This document shows positions 1-5,995 of a DNA stretch of 7,798 bases, one piece after another (within the stretch, counting starts at the first letter, position 1; every line of letters starts with the position of its first letter). A program made the position numbers and the translations under genes. The notes below the pieces were generated by a model. The model was not told where the DNA came from and did no database searches. It worked only from the letters and a program-made list of their open reading frames with translations. Source of the DNA: Limnohabitans sp. (GTDB lineage: Bacteria; Pseudomonadota; Gammaproteobacteria; Burkholderiales; Burkholderiaceae_C); assembly GCA_024641725.1 (NCBI GenBank), contig JAHECM010000099.1, positions 1 to 7,798 on the forward strand, in the 5' to 3' direction.

Positions 1-579
1 TACTGGGAGAACGGTTTCCGCAACCTGACCAACAGCAAGCGCCCCGTGACCAAACTGGAAGACTTTGAAGGCGTGAAAGTTCGCGTCATGCAAAACAACA
101 TCTTCCTGGACACCTTCAAGACCCTGGGCACCAACGCCGTGCCCATGGCGTTTCCTGAGGTGTTCACCGCGCTCGAGACCAAAACCATTGACGGCCAAGA
201 GAACCCCTTCGTGACCATTGAAACCTCCAAGTTCAATGAAGTGCAAAAGTACCTGAGCGTGACGCGCCACGCCTACACACCGTTCCTGATTTTGTACAGC
301 AAGAAGCTGTGGGACCAACTGAGCCCCCAAGAGCAAGGCCTGTTGCGTGAAGCCGCTGCCGAAGGTCAAAAAGTGGAACGCGCTGCCAACCGCGCCTTGA
401 ACGAAAAATCGCTGGCCACTTTGAAGACCAAGGGCATGCAGGTCAACGAAGTCAGCGCAGCCGAGCAAAACCGCATCCGCGCCAAAGTCGCTTCGGTGTA
501 TGACAAGCACAAAGACTCGATCGGCGCCGATGCCATCAAGGTGGTGCAAGACGAGCTGAAAAAAGCACGCGGCGGTTAA
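1..579 (+). CDS. dctP: TRAP transporter substrate-binding protein, DctP family (5'-truncated by window edge)
   Basis: This is the C-terminal 192 residues of a periplasmic solute receptor of the DctP family, which captures an organic or sugar acid and delivers it to a DctQM permease. Frame 1 is open from base 1 to the TAA at 577-579. Family members are usually about 320-340 residues, so roughly 140 residues, including any signal peptide, lie upstream. The segment GVKVRVMQN (visible residues 24-32) holds the conserved Arg (residue 28, codon 82-84) that in characterised TRAP receptors forms a salt bridge with the ligand carboxylate. It is followed by the family-typical run through TLGTNAVPMAF, FTALETKTIDGQENP and HAYTPFLILYSKKLW. 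The GTG at 46 is an internal codon, not a credible start. A terminator follows directly. The ligand cannot be read from the sequence; a sugar acid is inferred from the neighbours. Whether it serves the dctQM at the other end of the window is unknown. Confidence 0.93.
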   Translation, partial: YWENGFRNLTNSKRPVTKLEDFEGVKVRVMQNNIFLDTFKTLGTNAVPMAFPEVFTALETKTIDGQENPFVTIETSKFNEVQKYLSVTRHAYTPFLILYSKKLWDQLSPQEQGLLREAAAEGQKVERAANRALNEKSLATLKTKGMQVNEVSAAEQNRIRAKVASVYDKHKDSIGADAIKVVQDELKKARGG

Positions 580-591
580 GCTGCTGCTGTC

Positions 592-623
592 AGCCCCACG
601 GCCAAAAGCTGTGGGGCTTTTTT
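592..623 (+). terminator. Intrinsic terminator after dctP
   Basis: AGCCCCAC (592-599) pairs perfectly with GTGGGGCT (611-618). The stem extends inward by one G-T and two G-C pairs, leaving a 5-base loop (603-607), and ends in six T's (618-623). This is a textbook Rho-independent terminator 13 bases after the dctP stop. Only 22 bases separate it from the start of the downstream dehydratase gene, and I see no convincing promoter there. It may therefore act as a partial terminator that lowers expression of the next gene. Confidence 0.93.
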
Positions 624-645
624 AACGTCTGAAATGTGAGCGACC

Positions 646-1839
646 ATGAAAATCACCCAACTTGAAACCATTCGCCTGGAGGAGTTTCCCAACATCATCT
701 GGGTGCGCTTGCACACCGACGAGGGCTTGGTGGGGCTGGGCGAGACGTTCATGGGCGCGCAAGCGGTGGAGGCTTATTTGCACGAATGGGTGGCCCCCAA
801 ATTGATGGGCCAAGACCCCTTGGCCATCGAGTCAAGATTGCGCGACATCACCGGCTATTTGGGCTGGCGCGGCTCCGGTGTGGAGACGCGAGGCAACTCG
901 GCGGTGGACATCGCGCTGTGGGACATTTTTGGCAAAGCCGCAGGCATGCCGGTCTACACCGCTTTGGGCGGCAAGAGCCGCGAGGAGATCCGGGTGTACA
1001 ACACCTGCGCGGGTTACCAATACATCCGCAGCAACGTCAACCAGACCAGCAGCAACTGGGGCTTGGGGCAGGGCGCGGGGCCTTATGAAGACCTGCAAGG
1101 CTTTTTGCACCGAGCCGATGAGCTGGCCGAGTCGCTGCTGAGCGAGGGCATCACCGGCATGAAGATCTGGCCCTTTGACATGGCGGCAGAAAAGTCGCAC
1201 GGCCAATACATCAGCCCGCAAGACCTGAACACGGCGCTGGAGCCGTTTCGCAAGATCCGCAAGGCGGTGGGCGACAAGATGGACATCATGGTCGAGTTCC
1301 ACAGTCTGTGGCGTTTGCCCATGGCGCAAAAGATTGCACGCGCGCTGCAGGAGTTCGACACCTTCTGGCACGAAGACGCGATCCGCATGGACAGCCTGGA
1401 CCTGCTCAAGCAGTACGCGGGGGACTGCAAGGCGCTGATTTGTGCCAGCGAAACGCTGAGCTACAAGTGGGGCTTCAAAGATTATTTGCAGACCGGTGTG
1501 GGGGGCGTGGCCATGCTCGATTTGAGCTGGTGCGGTGGCCTGACCGAAGCGCGCAAGATTGCCGCCATGGCCGACGCTTGGCAGCTGCCCGTGGCCCCGC
1601 ACGACTGCACCGGGCCGGTGGTGTGGGCGGCGTCCACGCACTTGTCGCTGCACGCGCCCAATGCGCTGATTCAAGAAAGTGTGCGGGCTTTTTACACCGG
1701 TTGGTACAAAGAGCTGGTGACCGAATTGCCGCAGGTGAAAAACGGCATGATCAGTCTGAACGACAAGCCCGGCCTGGGCCTGGAGTTGCTGCCCGACCTG
1801 CACCAACGCGCCGACGCCGTGGTGCGCGTCAGCCGCTGA
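646..1839 (+). CDS. Enolase-superfamily (mandelate racemase/muconate lactonizing type) sugar-acid dehydratase, substrate unassigned
   Basis: The protein has 397 residues, the normal length for the family. An N-terminal capping domain (about 1-125, with DEGLVGLGE and AVDIALWDIFGKAAG) precedes a beta-barrel domain carrying the active site. Visible catalytic positions are Lys173 in GMKIWPFD, the probable Mg ligands Glu217 (VEFHS), Glu243 (WHED) and Glu269 (SET), His219 two residues after the first ligand, Asp292 (LDLSW) and His319 (PHDCTGP). The acid-x-His pair plus a late Asp/His dyad matches the galactonate dehydratase type of chemistry: abstraction of the alpha proton and loss of the 3-hydroxyl to give a 2-keto-3-deoxy acid. 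The first ligand is Glu where E. coli GalD has Asp. Substrate is not predictable from this; a hexonate or pentonate is likely given the neighbours. The ATG at 646 begins the typical MKIT start; only a weak GTGAG lies upstream. The gene lies 22 bases after a terminator and is convergent with gnd. Confidence 0.88.
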   Translation: MKITQLETIRLEEFPNIIWVRLHTDEGLVGLGETFMGAQAVEAYLHEWVAPKLMGQDPLAIESRLRDITGYLGWRGSGVETRGNSAVDIALWDIFGKAAGMPVYTALGGKSREEIRVYNTCAGYQYIRSNVNQTSSNWGLGQGAGPYEDLQGFLHRADELAESLLSEGITGMKIWPFDMAAEKSHGQYISPQDLNTALEPFRKIRKAVGDKMDIMVEFHSLWRLPMAQKIARALQEFDTFWHEDAIRMDSLDLLKQYAGDCKALICASETLSYKWGFKDYLQTGVGGVAMLDLSWCGGLTEARKIAAMADAWQLPVAPHDCTGPVVWAASTHLSLHAPNALIQESVRAFYTGWYKELVTELPQVKNGMISLNDKPGLGLELLPDLHQRADAVVRVSR

Positions 1840-1858
1840 ACGGACACTGAACGGCCAC
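1837..1858 (+). repeat. Two-copy 11-bp tandem repeat spanning the dehydratase stop codon
   Basis: TGAACGGACAC (1837-1847) is followed immediately by TGAACGGCCAC (1848-1858), identical at 10 of 11 positions. The first copy contains the TGA stop of the dehydratase and the second carries another TGA. This looks like a small local duplication next to the larger palindrome; no function is implied. Confidence 0.7.
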
Positions 1859-1928
1859 TGGACTGCCACCTCGCTGCGCTCCTCGCAGTGACGAAATTTG
1901 TCATTGCGAGCGAAGCGCGGCAATCCAG
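1858..1928. repeat. REP-like imperfect palindrome between convergent genes
   Basis: A left arm (1858-1892) and a right arm (1900-1928) form a long imperfect inverted repeat around a 7-base loop (1893-1899). The inner 11 bases CTCGCAGTGAC (1882-1892) pair fully with GTCATTGCGAG (1900-1910), allowing one G-T pair. The outer CTGGACTG (1858-1865) pairs with CAATCCAG (1921-1928) apart from one C-A mismatch. The middle is unequal (16 versus 10 bases) and forms a bulge. The right arm, with its CATTGCGAGCGAAGCG core, resembles a class of extragenic palindrome that I recall as dispersed in many copies in proteobacterial genomes. It lies exactly between two gene 3' ends, as REP elements usually do, and could stabilise 3' ends or block convergent transcription. 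It has no T-run, so it is not a classical terminator. Confidence 0.8.
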
Positions 1929-1933
1929 GGCGT

Positions 1934-3367
1934 TCAGGCCGTCCAGCGCGTGTGGAACTTACCGGGTCGGTCGGTGCGTTGGTAGGTGTGGGCCCCAAAG
2001 TAGTCGCGTTGGGCTTGCAGCAAGTTGGCGGGCAGGCGCGCGGAGCGGTAGGCGTCGTAGTAGCTCAGGGCGCTCATGAAGGCGGGCGCGGGCACGCCAT
2101 GCAGCGCGGCCATGGACACGACTTCGCGCAGGGCTTGCTGGCTGTCGGCCATGACGCGGCCAAAGTGCGGGTCCAGCATCAAGTTGGCCAGAGGTTGTGC
2201 CTGGCTGTGTGCTTGCGCAAAGGCGCGGCGCATGTCTTCGAGCAGGTGGGCGCGGATGATGCAGCCCGCACGCCAGACCGAAGCCACGGTGTCCAGGCGC
2301 AGCTGCCAGCTGTGCTCTCGGTCGGCGGCTTGCAGCAAGGCAAAGCCTTGCGCATAGGCGCAAATTTTGGCGGCCAGCAAGGCGCGCTGGATTTGCGCCA
2401 GCACCGCGCTGCGTTCGTCGGCCGATGAGCTGGACAAGGCTTGCGGCCCACTCAGCACTTGGGCGGCGTGCACCCGCTCGGGTTTTAAGGCACTGACGGT
2501 GCGGGCAAACACGGCATCGGCAATGGTGGGGGCGGTGACGCCCATGTCCAGCGCGATTTGGCTGGTCCATTTGCCGGTGCCTTTTTGTTCGGCGGTGTCC
2601 AAGATCAGGTCCACCAGCGCTTGGCCGGTTTCGGGGTCTTGGTGCGCCAAGATGTCGGCGGTGATGCCGATCAGGTAGCTGCCCAATTCGCCTTGGTTCC
2701 ATTCGCGGAACACGGCGCTCATGTCGGTGGCGCTCATGCCCAGCAGCTGCTTCATGAGCCAGTAGGCTTCGCAGATGATTTGCATGTCGGCGTATTCGAT
2801 GCCGTTGTGCACCATCTTGACAAAATGGCCTGCGCCGCCGGGGCCCATCCATTCGCAGCAGGGCTGGCCGTCGTCGGTTTTGGCGGCAATGGCTTGCAGC
2901 ATGGGCTGCACCAGCGGCCAGGCTTGCGCGGAGCCGCCGGGCATGAGGGCGGGGCCGCGCAGTGCGCCTTCTTCGCCACCGCTGACGCCCGTGCCCACGT
3001 ACAAAATGCCGGTGCCCTGCAGCGATTGCAGGCGGCGTTGGGTGTCGGTGTAGAGGGTGTTGCCGCCGTCGATCACGACGTCGCCCGCTTGCAGCAGGGG
3101 CACGAGTTCGGCCAGCACGGCGTCCACGGCAGCGCCCGCGGGCACCATCATGAGCACGCGGCGCGGGCTGTGCAAGCTGCCCACCAGCTCGGCCAAAGTG
3201 GCCGCGGCATGGGCCCGCAGCCCATGTGTGCGCTGGCCAAAGCTGGCCCGCTTGGCGCTGTCGGTGTCAAAACCGCAGACAGAAAATCCGTTGCGTTCAA
3301 AGTTCAGGGCCAGGTTTTCACCCATGACCCCCAGGCCAATCAGGCCCAAGACCATCGCACTGCTCAT
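1934..3367 (-). CDS. gnd: 6-phosphogluconate dehydrogenase, decarboxylating (long form)
   Basis: The enzyme oxidatively decarboxylates 6-phospho-D-gluconate to D-ribulose 5-phosphate in the cytoplasm. From the ATG at 3367 it has 477 residues, matching the long family form (about 470-480). Motifs in order: Rossmann turn GLIGLGVMG (8-16), GVSGGEEGALRGPALMPGG (127-145), the catalytic segment GGAGHFVKMVHNGIEYADM (177-195) with Lys184 and Glu191, GTGKWT (263-268), and the C-terminal RDYFGAHTYQRTD (454-466), whose Arg454 and His460 should bind substrate phosphate. An in-frame ATG at 3394 would give 486 residues but overlaps the preceding SDR gene; the start at 3367 leaves a 10-base gap and aligns with known Gnd starts. 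After the second beta strand the sequence reads FDTDSAK (33-39), not the NADP-type Asn-Arg-Ser/Thr. It is last in the - strand operon and would finish gluconate catabolism after a kinase step. Confidence 0.96.
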   Translation of the reverse strand: MSSAMVLGLIGLGVMGENLALNFERNGFSVCGFDTDSAKRASFGQRTHGLRAHAAATLAELVGSLHSPRRVLMMVPAGAAVDAVLAELVPLLQAGDVVIDGGNTLYTDTQRRLQSLQGTGILYVGTGVSGGEEGALRGPALMPGGSAQAWPLVQPMLQAIAAKTDDGQPCCEWMGPGGAGHFVKMVHNGIEYADMQIICEAYWLMKQLLGMSATDMSAVFREWNQGELGSYLIGITADILAHQDPETGQALVDLILDTAEQKGTGKWTSQIALDMGVTAPTIADAVFARTVSALKPERVHAAQVLSGPQALSSSSADERSAVLAQIQRALLAAKICAYAQGFALLQAADREHSWQLRLDTVASVWRAGCIIRAHLLEDMRRAFAQAHSQAQPLANLMLDPHFGRVMADSQQALREVVSMAALHGVPAPAFMSALSYYDAYRSARLPANLLQAQRDYFGAHTYQRTDRPGKFHTRWTA

Positions 3368-3377
3368 AGCTTGTGTC

Positions 3378-4127
3378 TCAGCCCCGGCCCACATATGGCA
3401 TGTTGGTGGCCATCACGGTGGTGAACAAGATGTTGGCCGACAAGGGCAAACGCGCCATGGTCATGAAGGTCTCGACCACAGCGCTCATGTCCATGCGCGG
3501 TTCGGGCTGGATGCTGCCGTCCGCTTGCGCCACGCCTTTGGCCATGCGCTCGGTCATGTCGGACGCCACGTTGCCGATGTCGATCTGGCCGCAGGCGATG
3601 TTGAACGCCCGGCCATCGAGCGCGGTTGCGCGGGTCAAACCCGCAACGGCGTGTTTGGTGGCGGTGTAGGCGATGGAGCCGTAGCGCGGCACATGCGCCG
3701 AGATGGAGCCGTTGTTGATGATGCGGCCGCCCTGTGGGCTTTGCGCTTGCATCAGCTTGAAGGCGTGCGACAGGCAGTAAAAAGCGCCGTTGAGGTTGAC
3801 GTCCACCATGCGGCGCCAGTCCTCACCGCTCACCTCGCCGGGCAGCGTGGTGGGCAAGGAAATGCCGGCGTTGTTGAAGATCAGGTCGAGGCGACCGAAC
3901 TGGGCGCGCACTTGCTCAAACAGGGCTTTGACCTGGGCTTCTTGGGACACGTCGGTGGGCATGGCCACGCCGTTGGCGGCGTTGGGGCCTGCTTTGGCGA
4001 TGGTGCTTTGCAGCGCATCGGCGCGGCGGCCCACCAGCACCACGTGCCAGCCTTCTTGGAGCAAGGCGAGGGCGCAGGCTTGGCCAATGCCGGAGCTGGC
4101 ACCGGTGACGAGAGCAACTTTGTTCAT
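3378..4127 (-). CDS. SDR-family oxidoreductase, divergent subfamily, substrate unknown
   Basis: A 249-residue short-chain dehydrogenase/reductase. It has the nucleotide motif TGASSGIG (8-15), NNAG (85-88), Asn111 and the catalytic triad Ser141, Tyr154 and Lys158 (YTATK). Arg34-Arg35 after the second strand suggests NADP(H). The usual Pro-Gly motif after the catalytic Lys is replaced by FNIACGQIDIGN (175-186), and the C-terminus SANILFTTVMATNMPYVGRG lacks the VDGG ending of classical sugar SDRs; I recall both as marks of a distinct, poorly characterised SDR group. The ATG at 4127 is chosen because MNKVALVTGA is the normal beginning of the fold; frame extension to 4223 would overlap the idnD-like gene. 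No clear Shine-Dalgarno is seen. It lies 31 bases after the idnD-like gene and 10 bases before gnd, so it is probably co-transcribed. It may oxidise or reduce a sugar acid or sugar, but the substrate cannot be assigned. Confidence 0.9.
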   Translation of the reverse strand: MNKVALVTGASSGIGQACALALLQEGWHVVLVGRRADALQSTIAKAGPNAANGVAMPTDVSQEAQVKALFEQVRAQFGRLDLIFNNAGISLPTTLPGEVSGEDWRRMVDVNLNGAFYCLSHAFKLMQAQSPQGGRIINNGSISAHVPRYGSIAYTATKHAVAGLTRATALDGRAFNIACGQIDIGNVASDMTERMAKGVAQADGSIQPEPRMDMSAVVETFMTMARLPLSANILFTTVMATNMPYVGRG

Positions 4128-4158
4128 GGCAGTTTCAGGTGTGAGGTTGGGAAAAAAT

Positions 4159-5202
4159 TCAGACCGCGCCGGCAAACGCGATTTGCACTTTGAGCGACTG
4201 GCTCTTGTCGGCGGCCAGGTCAAAGGCTTCGATGGCGCGCGCCACCGGCAAGATGCCGGTGATGACGGGCTTGCCGTTGATGAGGCCTTCGTTCAAAAAG
4301 CGCACAGCGGTGGCGAATTCGGCATGAAAGCGGAAGGTGCCGCGCAGATCCACTTCTTTGGCCACCACCTGGGTCATGGGCAGGCTGATGTCACCCCCCA
4401 TGCCCACGGTGATCAGCACGCCACGCGGCACGATCACGTCCAGGCCTGCGCGCAGTGCGGCTTCGCTGCCCGAGGCCTCAAACACGGCGTCGAATTGGCC
4501 TTTGTCCACCTTGTATTTGTCCAGCGCATCGGCCTGGGTTTTGAGGTTGATGGTTTCGTCCGCGCCCATCTCGCGGGCGCATTTCAGGGGCAAGTCGGCG
4601 ATGTCGGCGGCCACAATGCGGGCCGCCCCGGCGCGGCGCAGCGCTCCGATCAAGAGCGAACCAATCGGGCCACAGCCGGTGACCAGCACCTGCTTGCCCA
4701 GCACGCTGCCAGCGCGCTGGATGGCGTGCAGGCCCACCGACAAGGGTTCGGCCAATGCCGCCTCAGACAGGCTCAGGTGGTCGGCGATGGGGTGGGCTTG
4801 GTAGCCCTCGATGATGATTTGTTCGCTGAACGCACCCTGGATGTGCGGAAAGGGCATGGCGCTGCCATAAAAGCGCATGTTCAGGCAGTGGTTGTGTTGG
4901 CCCGCTTGGCAAAAGCGGCACTGGCCGCAGGGGCGCGATGGCGAGATGGCGATGCGCTGGCCTTGGGGCACACCGCTGACGCCTGCACCCATGCCGTCCA
5001 CCACGCCCGAGACTTCGTGCCCCAGCGCAATGGGTTGCTTGATGCGCACGGTGCCAAAGCCGCCGTGTTGGTAGTAATGCAGGTCGGAGCCGCAAATGCC
5101 ACCGAAGGCCACGTTCACACGCAGCTGGTGCTCGCCCAGGGGGGGCAGTTCGGTGTCTTCGATGCGCAGGTCTTTGGCCGAGTGGCAGATGACAGATTTC
5201 AT
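4159..5202 (-). CDS. idnD: Zinc-dependent L-idonate 5-dehydrogenase-like protein (MDR/sorbitol dehydrogenase family)
   Basis: A 347-residue medium-chain dehydrogenase predicted to oxidise L-idonate at C5 to 5-keto-D-gluconate in the cytoplasm. The catalytic zinc site shows Cys37 (GGICGSD), His62-Glu63 (GHEVSG) and Glu152 (AEPLS). The structural zinc lobe has Cys92, Cys95, Cys98 and Cys106. The Rossmann turn is GCGPIG (176-181), with Asp200 ending the next strand, which favours NAD(H). The ATG at 5202 gives MKSVICHSAKDLRIED, a normal family start; the frame stays open to 5436 but that would run into the upstream SDR. The IdnD assignment rests on overall resemblance and on the adjacent IdnO-like gene. 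L-gulonate 5-dehydrogenase or another polyol/aldonate dehydrogenase is the main alternative. The gene sits 25 bases after the idnO-like gene, with an unusually AT-rich leader and no visible Shine-Dalgarno. Confidence 0.82.
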   Translation of the reverse strand: MKSVICHSAKDLRIEDTELPPLGEHQLRVNVAFGGICGSDLHYYQHGGFGTVRIKQPIALGHEVSGVVDGMGAGVSGVPQGQRIAISPSRPCGQCRFCQAGQHNHCLNMRFYGSAMPFPHIQGAFSEQIIIEGYQAHPIADHLSLSEAALAEPLSVGLHAIQRAGSVLGKQVLVTGCGPIGSLLIGALRRAGAARIVAADIADLPLKCAREMGADETINLKTQADALDKYKVDKGQFDAVFEASGSEAALRAGLDVIVPRGVLITVGMGGDISLPMTQVVAKEVDLRGTFRFHAEFATAVRFLNEGLINGKPVITGILPVARAIEAFDLAADKSQSLKVQIAFAGAV

Positions 5203-5227
5203 GGTGCGAATTTTAAAAAATAAACGA
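5203..5227 (-). other. AT-rich intercistronic gap without a Shine-Dalgarno
   Basis: This gap between the idnO-like stop and the idnD-like start reads, on the - strand, as a T-rich stretch containing TTTATTTTTTAAAATT. It is strikingly AT-rich against the GC-rich genes on both sides. No purine-rich ribosome site precedes the ATG at 5202. An unstructured U/A-rich leader that recruits ribosomes through protein S1 would fit; a weak internal promoter is also possible. Neither is shown. Confidence 0.5.
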
Positions 5228-5995
5228 TCAAAGGGTGGCGGTGACGCCGCCGTCCACGTAGAGGATATGGCCATTGACGAAGCGCGAAGCGTCTGAGGCC
5301 AAAAACACAGCGGCCCCGCCCAAGTCTTGCACATCGCCCCAACGGCGGCTGGGGGTGCGGCCCACCAGCCAGCTGCTGAAGGCCGGGTCATCGACCAGCT
5401 TTTGGTTGAGTTCGGTCTTGAAGTAGCCCGGGCCAATGCCGTTCACATTGATGCCGAACTGGCCCCAGTCGATGGCCATGCCCTTGGTCAGCATTTTCAC
5501 CGCACCCTTGGTGGCGGTGTAGGGTGCAATGCCGGGGCGGCCCAACTCGCTTTGCACCGAACAAATGTTGATGATTTTGCCTTGGCCGCGTGGGATCATT
5601 TTTTTGGCCACCGCTTGGCCCACAAAGTACACGCTGTCCAAGTTGGTCTTCATGATCGTGTGCCAGTCGGCGTCTTGGTACTCGTGCAGCGGGCCTCTGA
5701 TTTGCATGCCCGCGTTGTTGACCAAAATGTCGATCGGGCCTTCGGCCTCGATCTGCTCGACCGCGGCGCGCACGCTGTCCGCGTCGGTCACGTCAAACAC
5801 CACCGTGCTGACCGACAGGCCTTGCGCTTGCAAGCCCTGTGCGGCCGCGCTGACCTTGCTGGCGGTGCGCCCGTTCAAAACGACATGCGCGCCCGCCTGG
5901 GCCAGTGCCTCGGCCAGCGCCAGGCCAATGCCCGCCGATGAACCGGTGATCAGGGCACGGCGGCCCGAGAGATTGAAGGTGTCTAAAACGTTCAT
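5228..5995 (-). CDS. idnO: Gluconate 5-dehydrogenase / 5-keto-D-gluconate reductase-like SDR
   Basis: A 255-residue classical SDR predicted to interconvert 5-keto-D-gluconate and D-gluconate in the cytoplasm. It has TGSSAGIG (17-24), NNAG (93-96), Asn118, the triad Ser146, Tyr159 and Lys163 (YTATK), a Pro-Gly motif (GIGPGYFKTE, 187-195 region) and a normal VDGG ending (247-250). Asn41-Gly42-Arg43 after the second strand suggests NADP(H), as in gluconate 5-dehydrogenases. The segment PGYFKTELN and the NLSGRRALITG beginning resemble the IdnO/Gno group. The start at 5995 overlaps the dctM stop by four bases (ATGA), suggesting translational coupling. An in-frame ATG five codons upstream (6010) would add MDDGA and is less likely from the alignment with IdnO-type N-termini. 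The adjacent idnD-like gene supports the assignment; other sugar-acid SDR activities remain possible. Confidence 0.85.
   Translation of the reverse strand: MNVLDTFNLSGRRALITGSSAGIGLALAEALAQAGAHVVLNGRTASKVSAAAQGLQAQGLSVSTVVFDVTDADSVRAAVEQIEAEGPIDILVNNAGMQIRGPLHEYQDADWHTIMKTNLDSVYFVGQAVAKKMIPRGQGKIINICSVQSELGRPGIAPYTATKGAVKMLTKGMAIDWGQFGINVNGIGPGYFKTELNQKLVDDPAFSSWLVGRTPSRRWGDVQDLGGAAVFLASDASRFVNGHILYVDGGVTATL

Noticed and set aside
832..1998. Open frame on the - strand (388 codons) opposite the dehydratase
   Set aside because: It runs through the REP-like palindrome and antisense to an enolase-superfamily gene, and shows no domain.
3367..3394. Upstream ATG for gnd at 3394
   Set aside because: It would overlap the SDR gene by 17 bases and add nine residues not expected in the family; the ATG at 3367 aligns with known Gnd starts.
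3057..4193. Open frame on the + strand (378 codons) opposite gnd and the divergent SDR
   Set aside because: It is an antisense shadow; the opposite strand encodes clear Gnd and SDR motifs.
3790..5223. Long open frame on the + strand (477 codons) opposite the SDR and idnD-like genes
   Set aside because: It has no recognisable motif, is rich in His, Ala and Gln as expected for an antisense frame in GC-rich DNA, and lies opposite two genes with full catalytic motifs.
5211..5251. Possible - strand terminator after the idnO-like gene (stem 5237-5241/5247-5251 and later T-run)
   Set aside because: The stem is only five pairs, lies inside the coding region, and the T-run starts about 16 bases after it, too far for an intrinsic terminator.
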